Counted from the stretch's first letter, positions 1-7,847 are shown. The stretch is DNA of 14,711 nucleotides from WGMK01 sp046047315 (GCA_046047315.1 JBJOID010000197.1:1-14711), one strand, 5' to 3'. Numbers and translations are program-made. The notes: generated by a model not told the origin, from the letters alone.

Positions 1-1669
1 CATCCTCGGGGGCGAGCCAGCCCTTGCGGGCGATGCCGACGCCATAGCGGATGTTGTCGATGGCCGTGGTACGATGCGCATCGGGCCCGATGCAGAACTT
101 CACCCCCTTGCGCTTGCCGCGGAGCACGACGCGCCAGTCGGCGTCCAGCCGCATGCCGTTGCCGTTGATCTCCAGCGCGACATTGTTCGCAAGGCAAGCA
201 TCGAACACGCGGTCCCAGTCGAGCGGAAAGCCCTTACGCTGGAGCAGCAGACGTCCCGTGGGGTGGCCAATGATGTCGCAGCAGGGATGCTCGATGGCAC
301 GGACAACGCGCGCGGTGGCCTCGACCTCGTCCATGTCGAGTTTGTTGTGCACGCTGGCCACGACCAGGTCGAAGGAGCGCATGACGTCGTCGTCATAGTC
401 GAGCGCGCCATCGCCCAGGATATCGGACTCGATACCCTTGAGTACGCGGAATCCCTTGAGCTCCTTGTTCAGCGCATCAATCTCGGCGTGCTGCCGCGCG
501 ATGTCCTCTGGCTTGAGCCCGCCGGCATAGGCGGCCGTCTGGCTGTGGTCGGTGATGAGCATGTACTCATAGCCCGCCGCGATGGCGGCGTCCAGCATTT
601 CGCGCAGCGTGTTGCGTCCGTCGCTGTAGGTGGTATGGCAGTGGATCACCCCGCGCACGTCATCGTCGGTGATCAGACGCGGCGTCTCGGTCAGTTCGAA
701 CTCACCCATATCCTCGCGCATCTCGGGCGGAATATAGGGTAGGTCGAGGGCCTTGTAAATATCGGACTCCTCCTTGGCGGGGAGCACGTCGCCACTCTCC
801 TGGTGCAGGCCATACTCGTTGAGCTTCAGGTCACGGTCCTTGGCCCGCTGCCGCATCACCACGTTGTGGTCCTTGCTGCCGGTGAAATGCGCCAGCGTGT
901 AGGGAAACACCTCGTCCTTCACCACGCGCAGATCGGCAGACATGCCATTGCCGAGGATGATGCTGGACTTGGTGTCGCCATGGCCGGTCACGCGCTTGCG
1001 CTGGGGATAGGCGACGAAATGGCTCATCACGGTTTCGGGGTGCTTGCTCGACGCGACGATGTCGATGTCCTTGACGACTTCCTTGCGGCGGCGCAGGCTG
1101 CCCGCCAGCTCGACGCAGATGACCGCCTTGCAGGAACGCACATGGTCGAGCAATTCGAGCGCCGCTGCTTCCGCGATGTGAAAGTGAAACTGCCCGACAT
1201 GCTCTTCCGCGTAGGCAATACCCTCAAGAATCTTCGCCTCCATCTTCTCCCCCACGCCCTTGAGCGCCGCGAGCCTGTTGGTCTCGCAGGCTTCCTTCAG
1301 CTCCCGCATGGACTTGATGCCCAGCTCGTCGTAGAACTGCTTGATGCGCTTGGCACCCAGGCCGGGAATGTTGAACAGCTCGAAAAGTGTCTCCGGGAAC
1401 TTGGCGCGCAGCTCTTCGAGGAAGGGGATGCGGCCCGTCGTCAGAAGCGACTCAATCTTTTCGGACAGTGCTTCGCCGATGCCCTTAATTTCTCGAAGGC
1501 GTCCCTCCCGCATCACCACTTCAATGTCCTCTCCGAGGGCCTCAATGGTGCGCGCGCCATTCACATAGGACCGGGTCTTGAAGGGGTTCTCCCCCGCCAG
1601 CTCCATCAGGAGGGCGATTTCCTCGAAGGCTTTTACGACCCGTTCTTTGGCGCTCTGCGATTCGCTCAT
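1..1669 (-). CDS. polX: Family X DNA polymerase with PHP domain (PolX), C-terminus cut by window edge
   Basis: Repair-type DNA polymerase expected to fill short gaps, as in base excision repair; in bacterial PolX the PHP domain supplies a metal-dependent 3'-5' exonuclease. 556 residues are visible and the frame stays open at the left edge; full-length PolX is about 570-575 residues, so only a short tail is missing. The N-terminal 8-kDa-like region carries helix-hairpin-helix elements (IKGIGEAL at 61-68, NIPGLGAKRI at 100-109, LKGVGEKM at 136-143). The palm has GSLRRRKEVVKDIDIV (190-205), with D201 and D203, plus SADLRVV (244-250) with D246 as the third metal ligand. The thumb has HFTGSKDHN (261-269). 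The PHP domain has HCHTTYSDG (343-351), ITDHS (372-376), GIESDI (412-417), H441, GHPTGR (468-473) and GPDAH (528-532), so both active sites look intact. The ATG at 1667-1669 is the first start that precedes the conserved N-terminus. It lies 126 bases past the end of the dehydrogenase gene on the same strand, so it may be read through from that cluster or transcribed on its own. Confidence 0.95.
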   Translation of the reverse strand, partial: MSESQSAKERVVKAFEEIALLMELAGENPFKTRSYVNGARTIEALGEDIEVVMREGRLREIKGIGEALSEKIESLLTTGRIPFLEELRAKFPETLFELFNIPGLGAKRIKQFYDELGIKSMRELKEACETNRLAALKGVGEKMEAKILEGIAYAEEHVGQFHFHIAEAAALELLDHVRSCKAVICVELAGSLRRRKEVVKDIDIVASSKHPETVMSHFVAYPQRKRVTGHGDTKSSIILGNGMSADLRVVKDEVFPYTLAHFTGSKDHNVVMRQRAKDRDLKLNEYGLHQESGDVLPAKEESDIYKALDLPYIPPEMREDMGEFELTETPRLITDDDVRGVIHCHTTYSDGRNTLREMLDAAIAAGYEYMLITDHSQTAAYAGGLKPEDIARQHAEIDALNKELKGFRVLKGIESDILGDGALDYDDDVMRSFDLVVASVHNKLDMDEVEATARVVRAIEHPCCDIIGHPTGRLLLQRKGFPLDWDRVFDACLANNVALEINGNGMRLDADWRVVLRGKRKGVKFCIGPDAHRTTAIDNIRYGVGIARKGWLAPED

Positions 1670-1771
1670 GGGGTGCCTGATTCTGCTTCGAGTGGGTGAT
1701 GACGCGGCGAAAGCGGCAAGTGTATTGATAGGCAGGGGCGCAAGGCAAAGCGTGGCCCTGTGAAGCGCTGC

Positions 1772-1807
1772 GAACGCTACACCAGACGCAGAACGCTACA
1801 AGCGTTC
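1772..1807. repeat. Ten-base direct repeat and 7-bp inverted repeat at the end of the dehydrogenase gene
   Basis: GAACGCTACA occurs at 1772-1781 and again at 1791-1800, 19 bases apart. The second copy runs into AGCGTTC (1801-1807), giving a perfect stem GAACGCT/AGCGTTC with a three-base loop (1791-1807). The stem straddles the TAG stop of the dehydrogenase gene (1796-1798). No T-run follows it on the minus strand, so it is not a standard intrinsic terminator. It could be a transcript-end stem, a protein-binding site or chance. Confidence 0.5.
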
Positions 1808-2590
1808 CACTCCGAAGCCTCCCCCGATCTCGATGACGGTCCCCGTGGCGTAAGCGAAGTCACCCCGGGCGAAAGCGGCCACAGCCCGACCAATGTCTTC
1901 GGGCATGCCCCAGCGTGGGGTGAGCAGAAGTCCCCCGTCAATGAGGCCGTTATACTTCTCGCGCACCGCGCTGGTCATGTCGGTGGCGATAATACCGGGC
2001 TGAATTTCGTAGACGTTGATACCGTGCGGCGCGAGGGCCACGGCGAAGCTGCGGGCCGCCATGGAAAGACCCGCCTTACTGATGCAGTACTCGGTGCGAT
2101 TGGCGCTTGCGGCCTTGGCGGAGATGCTGGTGATGAAGACCATGCAAGGCGCCACTTGACGTTGAGCGTCCGGTGCTGCTGCCACCATGGCGCGGGCTAC
2201 GCGCTGCGCGAAGAAAAGCGCTCCCTTGAGATTGATACCCATGACCCGGTCGTAGCTTTCGGAAGTCATTTCGAGCAGGTCGACGCGTTGTAGCGGCGCC
2301 ACGCCCGCGTTGCTGACGAAGCAATCAATACGGCCACTAAGGGAGAGCGCCTCGGTGAGCATGCGCTCGTGCTGGTCAAGACACGCGATGTCTCCGGCGA
2401 CGGGAAGGAATCGCCCCCCAAGCGCCTCGGCCTGGGCCTTCACTTCATTCAGTCCCGACACGATATCGTCTGGATGGGCCTGCGTGGCGGTGCCAACCAC
2501 GTCGAACCCGGAAGACGCGAGAGCCAAGGCGATTCCGCGGCCAATGCCACGGCTGGCTCCGGTGACGAGGGCGACAGGGCGCTCGCTCAT
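1796..2590 (-). CDS. Short-chain dehydrogenase/reductase, FabG-like (3-oxoacyl-ACP reductase type)
   Basis: A 264-residue classical SDR using NAD(P)H; family members annotated as 3-ketoacyl-ACP reductases have the same overall layout, but the real substrate is unknown. Visible motifs are the Rossmann glycine motif TGASRGIG (10-17), DI at 67-68, SNAGV (93-97), the structural N120, the active-site serine in ITSIS (153-157), and the catalytic YCISK (168-172, Y168 and K172). The C-terminal GGGFG ends the fold. Having serine before NAG instead of the common asparagine is a minor variation. The ATG (2588-2590) overlaps the stop of the upstream glycosyltransferase gene in an ATGA arrangement, which fixes the start and implies translational coupling. 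Co-expression with a glycosyltransferase, a deacetylase and a secreted glycan enzyme suggests, by inference only, that it acts on a sugar or lipid intermediate of that pathway rather than in general fatty acid synthesis. Confidence 0.9.
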   Translation of the reverse strand: MSERPVALVTGASRGIGRGIALALASSGFDVVGTATQAHPDDIVSGLNEVKAQAEALGGRFLPVAGDIACLDQHERMLTEALSLSGRIDCFVSNAGVAPLQRVDLLEMTSESYDRVMGINLKGALFFAQRVARAMVAAAPDAQRQVAPCMVFITSISAKAASANRTEYCISKAGLSMAARSFAVALAPHGINVYEIQPGIIATDMTSAVREKYNGLIDGGLLLTPRWGMPEDIGRAVAAFARGDFAYATGTVIEIGGGFGVERL

Positions 2591-3795
2591 CGTTCGGCTG
2601 CCTCCCCTTGCTTAAACAGTGCCGCCATGCGTTCCGCCGCGCCATCGAGCCGGAAATGCTGCAGCACCTCGGCGCGGCCCGCCTGCCCCATATTGCGGGC
2701 ACGCTCAGGCTCCATGAGGATCTCCGCAATCGCATCGGCCAAGTCGGTGGCGCTGCCTGCGGGCACGAGGCGGCCGTTCACGCCGTCATGCACAAGCTCG
2801 GGGATGCCCCCCACGTAGGTGGCAACCACAGGCCGGGCATGCGCCATGGCCTCCATCAGTACAACGGGAATCCCCTCCCCGAAACTGGCCAGCACAAGGA
2901 CATCGCATTGCAGGTTGAACTCGGCCACCATGGCAGGAGGCTGAGCCCCGGCAAACTTCACAAGTTCATCCAAGCCCATCGCTTTCACACGGGCCTTGAG
3001 CTCGTCGCGCAGGGGACCATCGCCAACCAGGGTGCAAAGAAAGGGAATGCCGCGCGCGCGCAACAAGTCGAGGGCATCCAACAGAATGGGGTGTCCTTTC
3101 TCGACCGAGAGGCGGGCGACGCAGAGGATATGTCCCTCGCCGGGAGACGGCGTGATGCTGGTCTCACCCGGTGCATCCAGACCGCAATGAACGATGTGAA
3201 TCCTGTTCCACAGCCCGGGCGGTGTGGCAAACATGAGACGCGAGCGGCCGAACTTGCTAATGCAAACGGCGAAGCGCGCATGCGCCAGCTTCTCCGCATG
3301 GCGAAATTTCTCCGGCTCGTCGAGATCAATCCCGTGAAAGGTGATGCTCAGGGGAACCCCGGACAGCTTGGAAGCGAGATAGGCCGTGTTGGAACCGGCG
3401 TTACCGAAATGGCAGTGCAAGTGATCGGCTTTGTCCCGGGTCAGCCAGTAGGCCAGAACGAGCGCCTCTACGAAATAAGCACACCAAAGCAAATAGCCGC
3501 GCAGCCCCAGCCCTCCCCGGCCAATGGCCTCGAACAGGACTCGCAAGGCGAGCACCGGACGCGTGACCACGGCCCAGCAAAAAGCCGCCAACAGATCTGC
3601 CGGTGGAGGCGGTAAGAGCCAACGGGTGGCCGCAAGGTCCGCCTGTCCCTCCGCTCCCTGCACATCCACCCCGGTGGCGCGGCGTATAGAATAAGTGTCG
3701 ATATGGAATCCCAGCTGGCGCAATCCGGCGATCTCGCGCTGGATGAAGGTATGGCTTTGCGCCGGGTAGAGGCTGGCAAGGTAGGCGACGCGCAT
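2587..3795 (-). CDS. GT-B fold glycosyltransferase, family 4 type
   Basis: A 402-residue cytoplasmic or membrane-associated glycosyltransferase expected to move a sugar from an activated nucleotide donor onto a growing glycan or lipid-linked acceptor. The N-terminal half has YLASLYPAQSHTFIQREI (5-22), which resembles the opening of WcaL/colanic-acid-type transferases, and a hydrophobic stretch around 68-118 that may sit against the membrane. HCHFGNAG (127-134) and ITFHGIDL (151-158) follow. The C-terminal donor domain has CVARLSVEKGH (225-235), VGDGPL (257-262), and the EX7E signature in FGEGIPVVLMEAM (305-317, E307 and E315). The frame is open for 38 further codons upstream, but that extension lies inside the deacetylase gene and has no family similarity. 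The ATG at 3793-3795 overlaps the deacetylase stop by one base (TGATG), so it is the likely start. Donor and acceptor cannot be told from sequence. Confidence 0.92.
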   Translation of the reverse strand: MRVAYLASLYPAQSHTFIQREIAGLRQLGFHIDTYSIRRATGVDVQGAEGQADLAATRWLLPPPPADLLAAFCWAVVTRPVLALRVLFEAIGRGGLGLRGYLLWCAYFVEALVLAYWLTRDKADHLHCHFGNAGSNTAYLASKLSGVPLSITFHGIDLDEPEKFRHAEKLAHARFAVCISKFGRSRLMFATPPGLWNRIHIVHCGLDAPGETSITPSPGEGHILCVARLSVEKGHPILLDALDLLRARGIPFLCTLVGDGPLRDELKARVKAMGLDELVKFAGAQPPAMVAEFNLQCDVLVLASFGEGIPVVLMEAMAHARPVVATYVGGIPELVHDGVNGRLVPAGSATDLADAIAEILMEPERARNMGQAGRAEVLQHFRLDGAAERMAALFKQGEAAER

Positions 3796-4811
3796 CAGGC
3801 GGCGCCCCTGCGGAATACCCGTTGGGCCATGCCACAAACCTCCATGCGGAACAAGGCGTCGCACGGATGTCCGCTCGCGTCGCTCAGGCGGTCTTGCTCG
3901 ATGAACCACCGCCGGACCGAGAGCGTGTCGAAACTATAGGGAAGGTTCAGCCCGGGCAGCATCGTGGTTGCATAAGTGTATCCGCTGCGCACGGCCAGCG
4001 TGTGGCAGCGCGTGTCGTAATCGCCATTCGGATAGCAAAGGCCGCGCACCGTTTGCCCACTGATCGCCACGAGCCGCGCGCGGGATTCCGCGATTTCATG
4101 TTGCAGCGATTGATGATCGCATTGCGGCAGGATGGGATGGGTCATGCTGTGGGAGCCGATCTCGTGCCCCGCCGCGGCAAGCTCGCGTATCTGCTGGGAC
4201 GACATGATCAGGTCCTCTTCCTCCATGGATACGAAACCGGAGCGGTGCACAAGTTCGCGCACCCAGGCTAGGCGCTCACGCGGAGGCATCTGCTTGGCCC
4301 GCTCGAGCGCCTGCCTCGCGGTGCCGGCATTCTTGGGCAAATCCCCCGTACGAGCAAGCATGTTCCACGCCGCACCCGCGGCATCGTACCAAGGCACTTG
4401 GTCGCTATCCACCAAACCAGCGATTACAAAAAAGGTGCCGCGCAGGGCGTGCTCCTCGAGGATGGGCGCCGCATAGCGCGCGTTGTCACGGTATCCATCA
4501 TCAAAGGTGATGGCTGCAAGAGGTTTACGTGGGCGCTCCCCGCCGCTCCAGCGCATCAGCGCCACCTCCAGTGGGGCAACCGTATACCGCGCAGCCATGA
4601 TCCGGCAATGCCTGTCGAACACTTCCGGGGTGACGACGAGTCCGGGATCGTGATACGCGTCGCGCTGCATGGTGGGCAGGATGCGGTGATAGCAAAGCAC
4701 CGTGAGCGAGGCGCGCGAGGCACGCTCCGCAGCGGCGAGCCAGCCCGAACGCCTTGCTCCCATGGCGATACCCGCGCGCAACCGCGCCTTCCATCCCCCC
4801 GAACGGCTCAT
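3795..4811 (-). CDS. Polysaccharide deacetylase (NodB homology, carbohydrate esterase 4)
   Basis: A 338-residue metal-dependent deacetylase that removes acetyl groups from N- or O-acetylated sugars. The three core NodB motifs are present: ITFDDGY (101-107, with D104 and metal-binding D105), HEIGSHSMTHP (216-226, with H221 and H225 as metal ligands), and RGLCYPNGDYD (256-266). The N-terminal VLCYHRI (38-44) is typical of the YheN/PgaB-like branch. About 115 residues separate motifs 1 and 2, longer than in minimal NodB proteins. No convincing signal peptide is visible; the N-terminus is basic with only short hydrophobic stretches, so it may act in the cytoplasm on lipid-linked intermediates or use another route. 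The start is backed by AAAGG five bases upstream of the ATG. Its stop overlaps the glycosyltransferase start, placing it first of three coupled genes. Substrate unknown. Confidence 0.93.
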   Translation of the reverse strand: MSRSGGWKARLRAGIAMGARRSGWLAAAERASRASLTVLCYHRILPTMQRDAYHDPGLVVTPEVFDRHCRIMAARYTVAPLEVALMRWSGGERPRKPLAAITFDDGYRDNARYAAPILEEHALRGTFFVIAGLVDSDQVPWYDAAGAAWNMLARTGDLPKNAGTARQALERAKQMPPRERLAWVRELVHRSGFVSMEEEDLIMSSQQIRELAAAGHEIGSHSMTHPILPQCDHQSLQHEIAESRARLVAISGQTVRGLCYPNGDYDTRCHTLAVRSGYTYATTMLPGLNLPYSFDTLSVRRWFIEQDRLSDASGHPCDALFRMEVCGMAQRVFRRGAA

Positions 4812-4850
4812 GGCAACCTTTCTGGCGACATGCCCCTAGCATAGCCCGCG

Positions 4851-4866
4851 TGGCGGCGCACCGCCA
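4851..4866. other. Small hairpin in the gap between the DUF4091 and deacetylase genes
   Basis: TGGCGG (4851-4856) and CCGCCA (4861-4866) form a perfect 6-bp stem with a four-base loop CGCA, eight bases past the DUF4091 stop codon. No T-run follows on the minus strand. It could weaken read-through or protect the 3' end of the DUF4091 message, leaving the two parts of the cluster differently expressed. Confidence 0.4.
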
Positions 4867-4873
4867 ACCGCAC

Positions 4874-7576
4874 CTATCGAGCAAGCGCCGCCTGCATTTC
4901 GACGATTAAACGGGCGAGCTCCAGACGCTTCTCTTCCAGCACCTTGGGGTCCCGGGGAAAGGCCACCAGGGAGGGAATTAGGCGCTGAAGGTTGCCGACC
5001 GTTGCAGCCCGCTGTAACAGGGCATGACCGGGAGCCTTGTCCTGAAGCGCGCGGCGAAGGGTGGAGAATAGCGCCAGGTAATCAAAGTCCTCGACGCCAT
5101 CGCGAATGATCTCCCAGCGAATGCTGTCGAGCGGTCCTTCCTTGCCCGGGTAGAGCAGCAGGCCGTCGCCATTCACGGGGGTAATGTCGAGCGGCCATCG
5201 GAATGGATCAATGCCCGGCTCGACGTAGTGGACGTCCCAGTAGTGCATGCCGGTCATGCCGAGCGCCCACGTATGCCAGAAGAGTATCCGGTGTTCGATG
5301 CCCGCGAAGTCCAGCAGAAAATTGCCATAAGGGCGGGGCGGCATGTGGTTGACATACCACCAGACACGCTTGCCGTCGGCAGCCCGCTTGAGCACCTCGA
5401 CCCCGTTCAGGGTATCCATCACCTGGGCATGCACCAGCCACGTATTCAGATCGACCGAGAGGAAAGGCGTCAGCCCTCCCGTGGATACATGAGTCGATAT
5501 GCCCGGAGCCATGGTCTTCCAGCGGGCCATTTCATCCAGCACCCGCTGCCACGCGGGCTGCTCCGGCTCCTCCGCTATCTGCACGAATCCCCGCTCCCCC
5601 AGCCGCTTCGCGTTCAACCACTGCTCGGCACGGGCCGCCTGGTCCGGGTAGTTGCCCAACGCGGGCGGCACGCTGAATGAGGTGGCCCGTCGCAGCAACT
5701 CGCTGCCAAGCCGTTGCTCGAACTTGCCCAGCGCCCCAGCGTAATCGTTGGCGGGCGCGGGAAGCTGGGTCAACCCGCGCAGGGTGACGCGGTGCGAGAG
5801 TGCGGTCTTCGCGAAGGCGCGATACAACTCGTCCTGAGACAACATGCCCCCGGCCTTGCGATGCAACTGGAACGCCGCATCGAGGTCCAGGCCGAAGTCT
5901 GTGCTGAGCGCGGGACGCGCAGGCAGCTCGAAGTCGAAGACCTCGACGTTCAGCGCGACCAATACCGGATGGATGCCCGAAGCCGTGATCTGGATGGCGC
6001 CCCGGTAAAGACCCGCTGGCGTCTCGGGTCGCGCCGTCACGGTAATCCATACCGGGACCGTCTGGTTGGCCAGCGCGGCAAAACGCTGGAGCGGCCTGAG
6101 CACATCGGGCCATTTGCCTGTGGCCCCTTCGTAGTGCGAAGGAATTCGGGAATCTACATAGCCGACGCTGGCAAGGCGGATGTCCTCGACGGGAATGACC
6201 CCGCCGCCATCCGAGCGCTCCAGCGGAGTGGCGACAACGTCAATGTCGAAGACCTCCTCACCCGGGCTGGGTCGAAACACCACTTGCAGGGATTCCGACT
6301 CACCGCGCGCCAGGGCAATTCCGGTTTCGGGACGGGGCGACCCCTGAGGATTGGGCACGTCCCCGTCAAGCACCTTGTTCATCGAGTACTCTCGCCAGAT
6401 ACGGACCGGGCCGTCCGCGAGCAGATTGCGCTCGAGCACGCGAGGCTGGTGGTCGAGCGCATAGGGAGCGCTGGTCCACGGCTCAAAGGGCGACGAGGCG
6501 GGATTGCCCACGGTAAACTGCGTGTCGAAACCGCCGTGCGGCGAACCGGTATCCTTGGCCAGTTGCAACGGCTGTCCGTTCTGCCGCAGCTCTGCCAGAA
6601 ACTCGTAGGCTCCTTCGCCCGGGGATTCCCAGTCGAATGTGGCCCGCACCAGTTTACCGGGCGTGATGTCGAATTTTTTCGGGTCGAGCTTCCACACGCG
6701 GCCGTTCTTGGCGAGCACGCTCGCATGGATTTCCAGCCCCGGTATGGGACGGGCCGCCGCCATCAGCGCCTTGAGCTTGCCGCCCTCCGCATCCAGCTGA
6801 ACCGCGAATTCATCCGTGGCGAAGTCCACATGGCTCAGGCCACTCACCGCGTTAAGCCGGTACACCGTCGTCCAGCTCTTGCCCGGCTGAAGCACGGCAG
6901 GCACAAAGTGCGCCTGAAAAGCGGACTCGGTGTCCTGGCCCCGAAACGTGAGGATGGAATGCAGATGATCCGGGTTGAACACGGCATAGCAGGTGCGCAG
7001 CTCTGCAGGATCCGTTACCGCCGCCCAGTTTCGCGCGGCCAGGTAGTACCGCCGCCCCGGCTTGGAGAGCTTCCCCTCGAGCGACATCAACTCCACAAGG
7101 TCACGCGCGTCCGTTGCAGCGCCCGCGGATACATCGCATCGGACCCAAGGGGCTATCCACTGCCGCGAGGAGCCCTTGTTCTCAATCGTCCAGGTCACTT
7201 TCACCGAGGCGTCGTTGGGGTCCACCTCCATCCGGCGCACCACGCTCAGGCCGGTGATGTTTGGCCCCTCACAGTCATAGCGGTACTCGATGACAGGGCG
7301 GTCCTGAAAAGCATCCAGCACTTCCATCTGGATGTTATGCCGCCGGTTGGGCAGATAAGGGCTGCCCACGCCGAAGCCTTCCTCCAGAAGTCCCCCAGGC
7401 CCCGCAAGGTTGTCGGTCGTGCCCAGCAAGGAGAAGGCCTCGATGACCTCTCCCTCCGCCGGGTGCATGCGCAGCTGAATGAAGTTGCTCGATATGTCAA
7501 GTTCATCCGTGACGGGAGCTGCCAGGGGTGCCGTGGCTGTGAGAGCGATCGATAAGGCGAGGAAACAACGTAACAT
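4874..7576 (-). CDS. Secreted multidomain DUF4091 / GH123-like protein, predicted glycoside hydrolase
   Basis: A 900-residue exported protein. Residues 1-20 look like a signal peptide (MLRCFLALSIALTATAPLAA). Residues about 25-250 appear to be a beta-rich domain of unknown role. About 390-545 resembles the Ig-like domain that precedes GH123/DUF4091 barrels, with GESESLQVVFRPSPG and PAGLYRGAIQI. The rest should be a TIM barrel ending in the DUF4091 signature: FWHTWALGMTGMHYW, then DGLLLYPGKEGPLDSIRWEI and IRDGVEDFDYL (roughly 800-830). GH123 enzymes are beta-N-acetylgalactosaminidases with an adjacent Asp-Glu pair in a DEP-like motif; here the matching spot reads IAEEPE (667-672), keeping E670 but with Glu in place of Asp. 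Activity is therefore a prediction and the substrate is unknown. The ATG (7574-7576) gives the signal peptide; AGGAA lies upstream with long spacing. It sits 62 bases before the deacetylase on the same strand, suggesting a shared role in handling N-acetylated glycans. Confidence 0.8.
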   Translation of the reverse strand: MLRCFLALSIALTATAPLAAPVTDELDISSNFIQLRMHPAEGEVIEAFSLLGTTDNLAGPGGLLEEGFGVGSPYLPNRRHNIQMEVLDAFQDRPVIEYRYDCEGPNITGLSVVRRMEVDPNDASVKVTWTIENKGSSRQWIAPWVRCDVSAGAATDARDLVELMSLEGKLSKPGRRYYLAARNWAAVTDPAELRTCYAVFNPDHLHSILTFRGQDTESAFQAHFVPAVLQPGKSWTTVYRLNAVSGLSHVDFATDEFAVQLDAEGGKLKALMAAARPIPGLEIHASVLAKNGRVWKLDPKKFDITPGKLVRATFDWESPGEGAYEFLAELRQNGQPLQLAKDTGSPHGGFDTQFTVGNPASSPFEPWTSAPYALDHQPRVLERNLLADGPVRIWREYSMNKVLDGDVPNPQGSPRPETGIALARGESESLQVVFRPSPGEEVFDIDVVATPLERSDGGGVIPVEDIRLASVGYVDSRIPSHYEGATGKWPDVLRPLQRFAALANQTVPVWITVTARPETPAGLYRGAIQITASGIHPVLVALNVEVFDFELPARPALSTDFGLDLDAAFQLHRKAGGMLSQDELYRAFAKTALSHRVTLRGLTQLPAPANDYAGALGKFEQRLGSELLRRATSFSVPPALGNYPDQAARAEQWLNAKRLGERGFVQIAEEPEQPAWQRVLDEMARWKTMAPGISTHVSTGGLTPFLSVDLNTWLVHAQVMDTLNGVEVLKRAADGKRVWWYVNHMPPRPYGNFLLDFAGIEHRILFWHTWALGMTGMHYWDVHYVEPGIDPFRWPLDITPVNGDGLLLYPGKEGPLDSIRWEIIRDGVEDFDYLALFSTLRRALQDKAPGHALLQRAATVGNLQRLIPSLVAFPRDPKVLEEKRLELARLIVEMQAALAR

Positions 7577-7784
7577 GATGATATGGGGTTCCTGGGTGAA
7601 CGCGTTCCAGAGTTCGAAAAGTCAGGCGCTGAAAATGTTGGCGCTAAACCACGGAGTCTACGGAATAGCCAGTGACTGCCGCAAACGATTTCCGATGCCA
7701 GATTTCAGCCCCATACTTCACGGCGTTGAGCGTAACGCCAATTCTTGCAATTGCTTATCCATATTCGCCCGCTGGCGTCCCCAT
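7577..7784. promoter_or_regulatory. Divergent intergenic region between the DUF4091 gene and hrcA
   Basis: This non-coding stretch, together with the hrcA promoter that follows, separates two divergent genes and must contain the start signal for the minus-strand glycan cluster. I could not find a convincing minus-strand -35/-10 pair. It holds several small symmetric elements: a 10-bp palindrome GAACGCGTTC (7598-7607), a GGCGCT repeat at 7625-7630 and 7640-7645, an inverted repeat GGCGTT/AACGCC (7722-7727 and 7734-7739), and the palindrome GCAATTGC (7747-7754). Any could bind a regulator; none matches a site I can name. Confidence 0.45.
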
Positions 7785-7813
7785 TTGACAGCCAGTGTAA
7801 CCTATGATAAACT
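7785..7813 (+). promoter_or_regulatory. Predicted sigma-70-type promoter of hrcA-grpE-dnaK
   Basis: TTGACA (7785-7790) is a perfect -35 box. A 17-base spacer leads to TAAACT (7808-7813) as -10, preceded by TGA, which gives an extended -10 (TGN). Transcription would start near 7820, immediately before the CIRCE element, so bound HrcA would block the start point. Confidence 0.75.
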
Positions 7814-7820
7814 TGGCTTG

Positions 7821-7847
7821 TTAGCACTCCCACTAAATGAGTGCTAA
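7821..7847 (+). promoter_or_regulatory. CIRCE operator (HrcA binding site)
   Basis: TTAGCACTC (7821-7829), nine bases, then GAGTGCTAA (7839-7847): an exact match to the CIRCE consensus with perfect dyad symmetry. It lies between the predicted promoter and the hrcA start, and its last two bases merge into the hrcA Shine-Dalgarno sequence. In the family, HrcA binds CIRCE and is released when GroEL is busy with unfolded protein, so this site implies autoregulation of the operon. At the RNA level the same dyad can form a stem close to the ribosome binding site. Confidence 0.97.

Noticed and set aside
803..1699. Plus-strand frames across the left edge region, including 74-742 and 803-1699
   Set aside because: The minus strand encodes a complete set of PolX polymerase and PHP motifs across the same stretch, so these are shadows.
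2608..3615. A 335-codon plus-strand frame opposite the glycosyltransferase
   Set aside because: No motifs are visible and it is antisense to a gene with the full GT4 signature and coupled overlaps at both ends.
3796..3909. Extended N-terminus of the glycosyltransferase
   Set aside because: The 38 extra residues lie in the deacetylase coding region, are Arg/Pro/Gly rich, and precede the true family N-terminus MRVAYLASLYP.
5714..7555. A 613-codon plus-strand frame opposite the DUF4091 gene
   Set aside because: The minus-strand product has a signal peptide and family motifs over its whole length. The plus frame is Arg/His/Gly rich with no recognisable domain.
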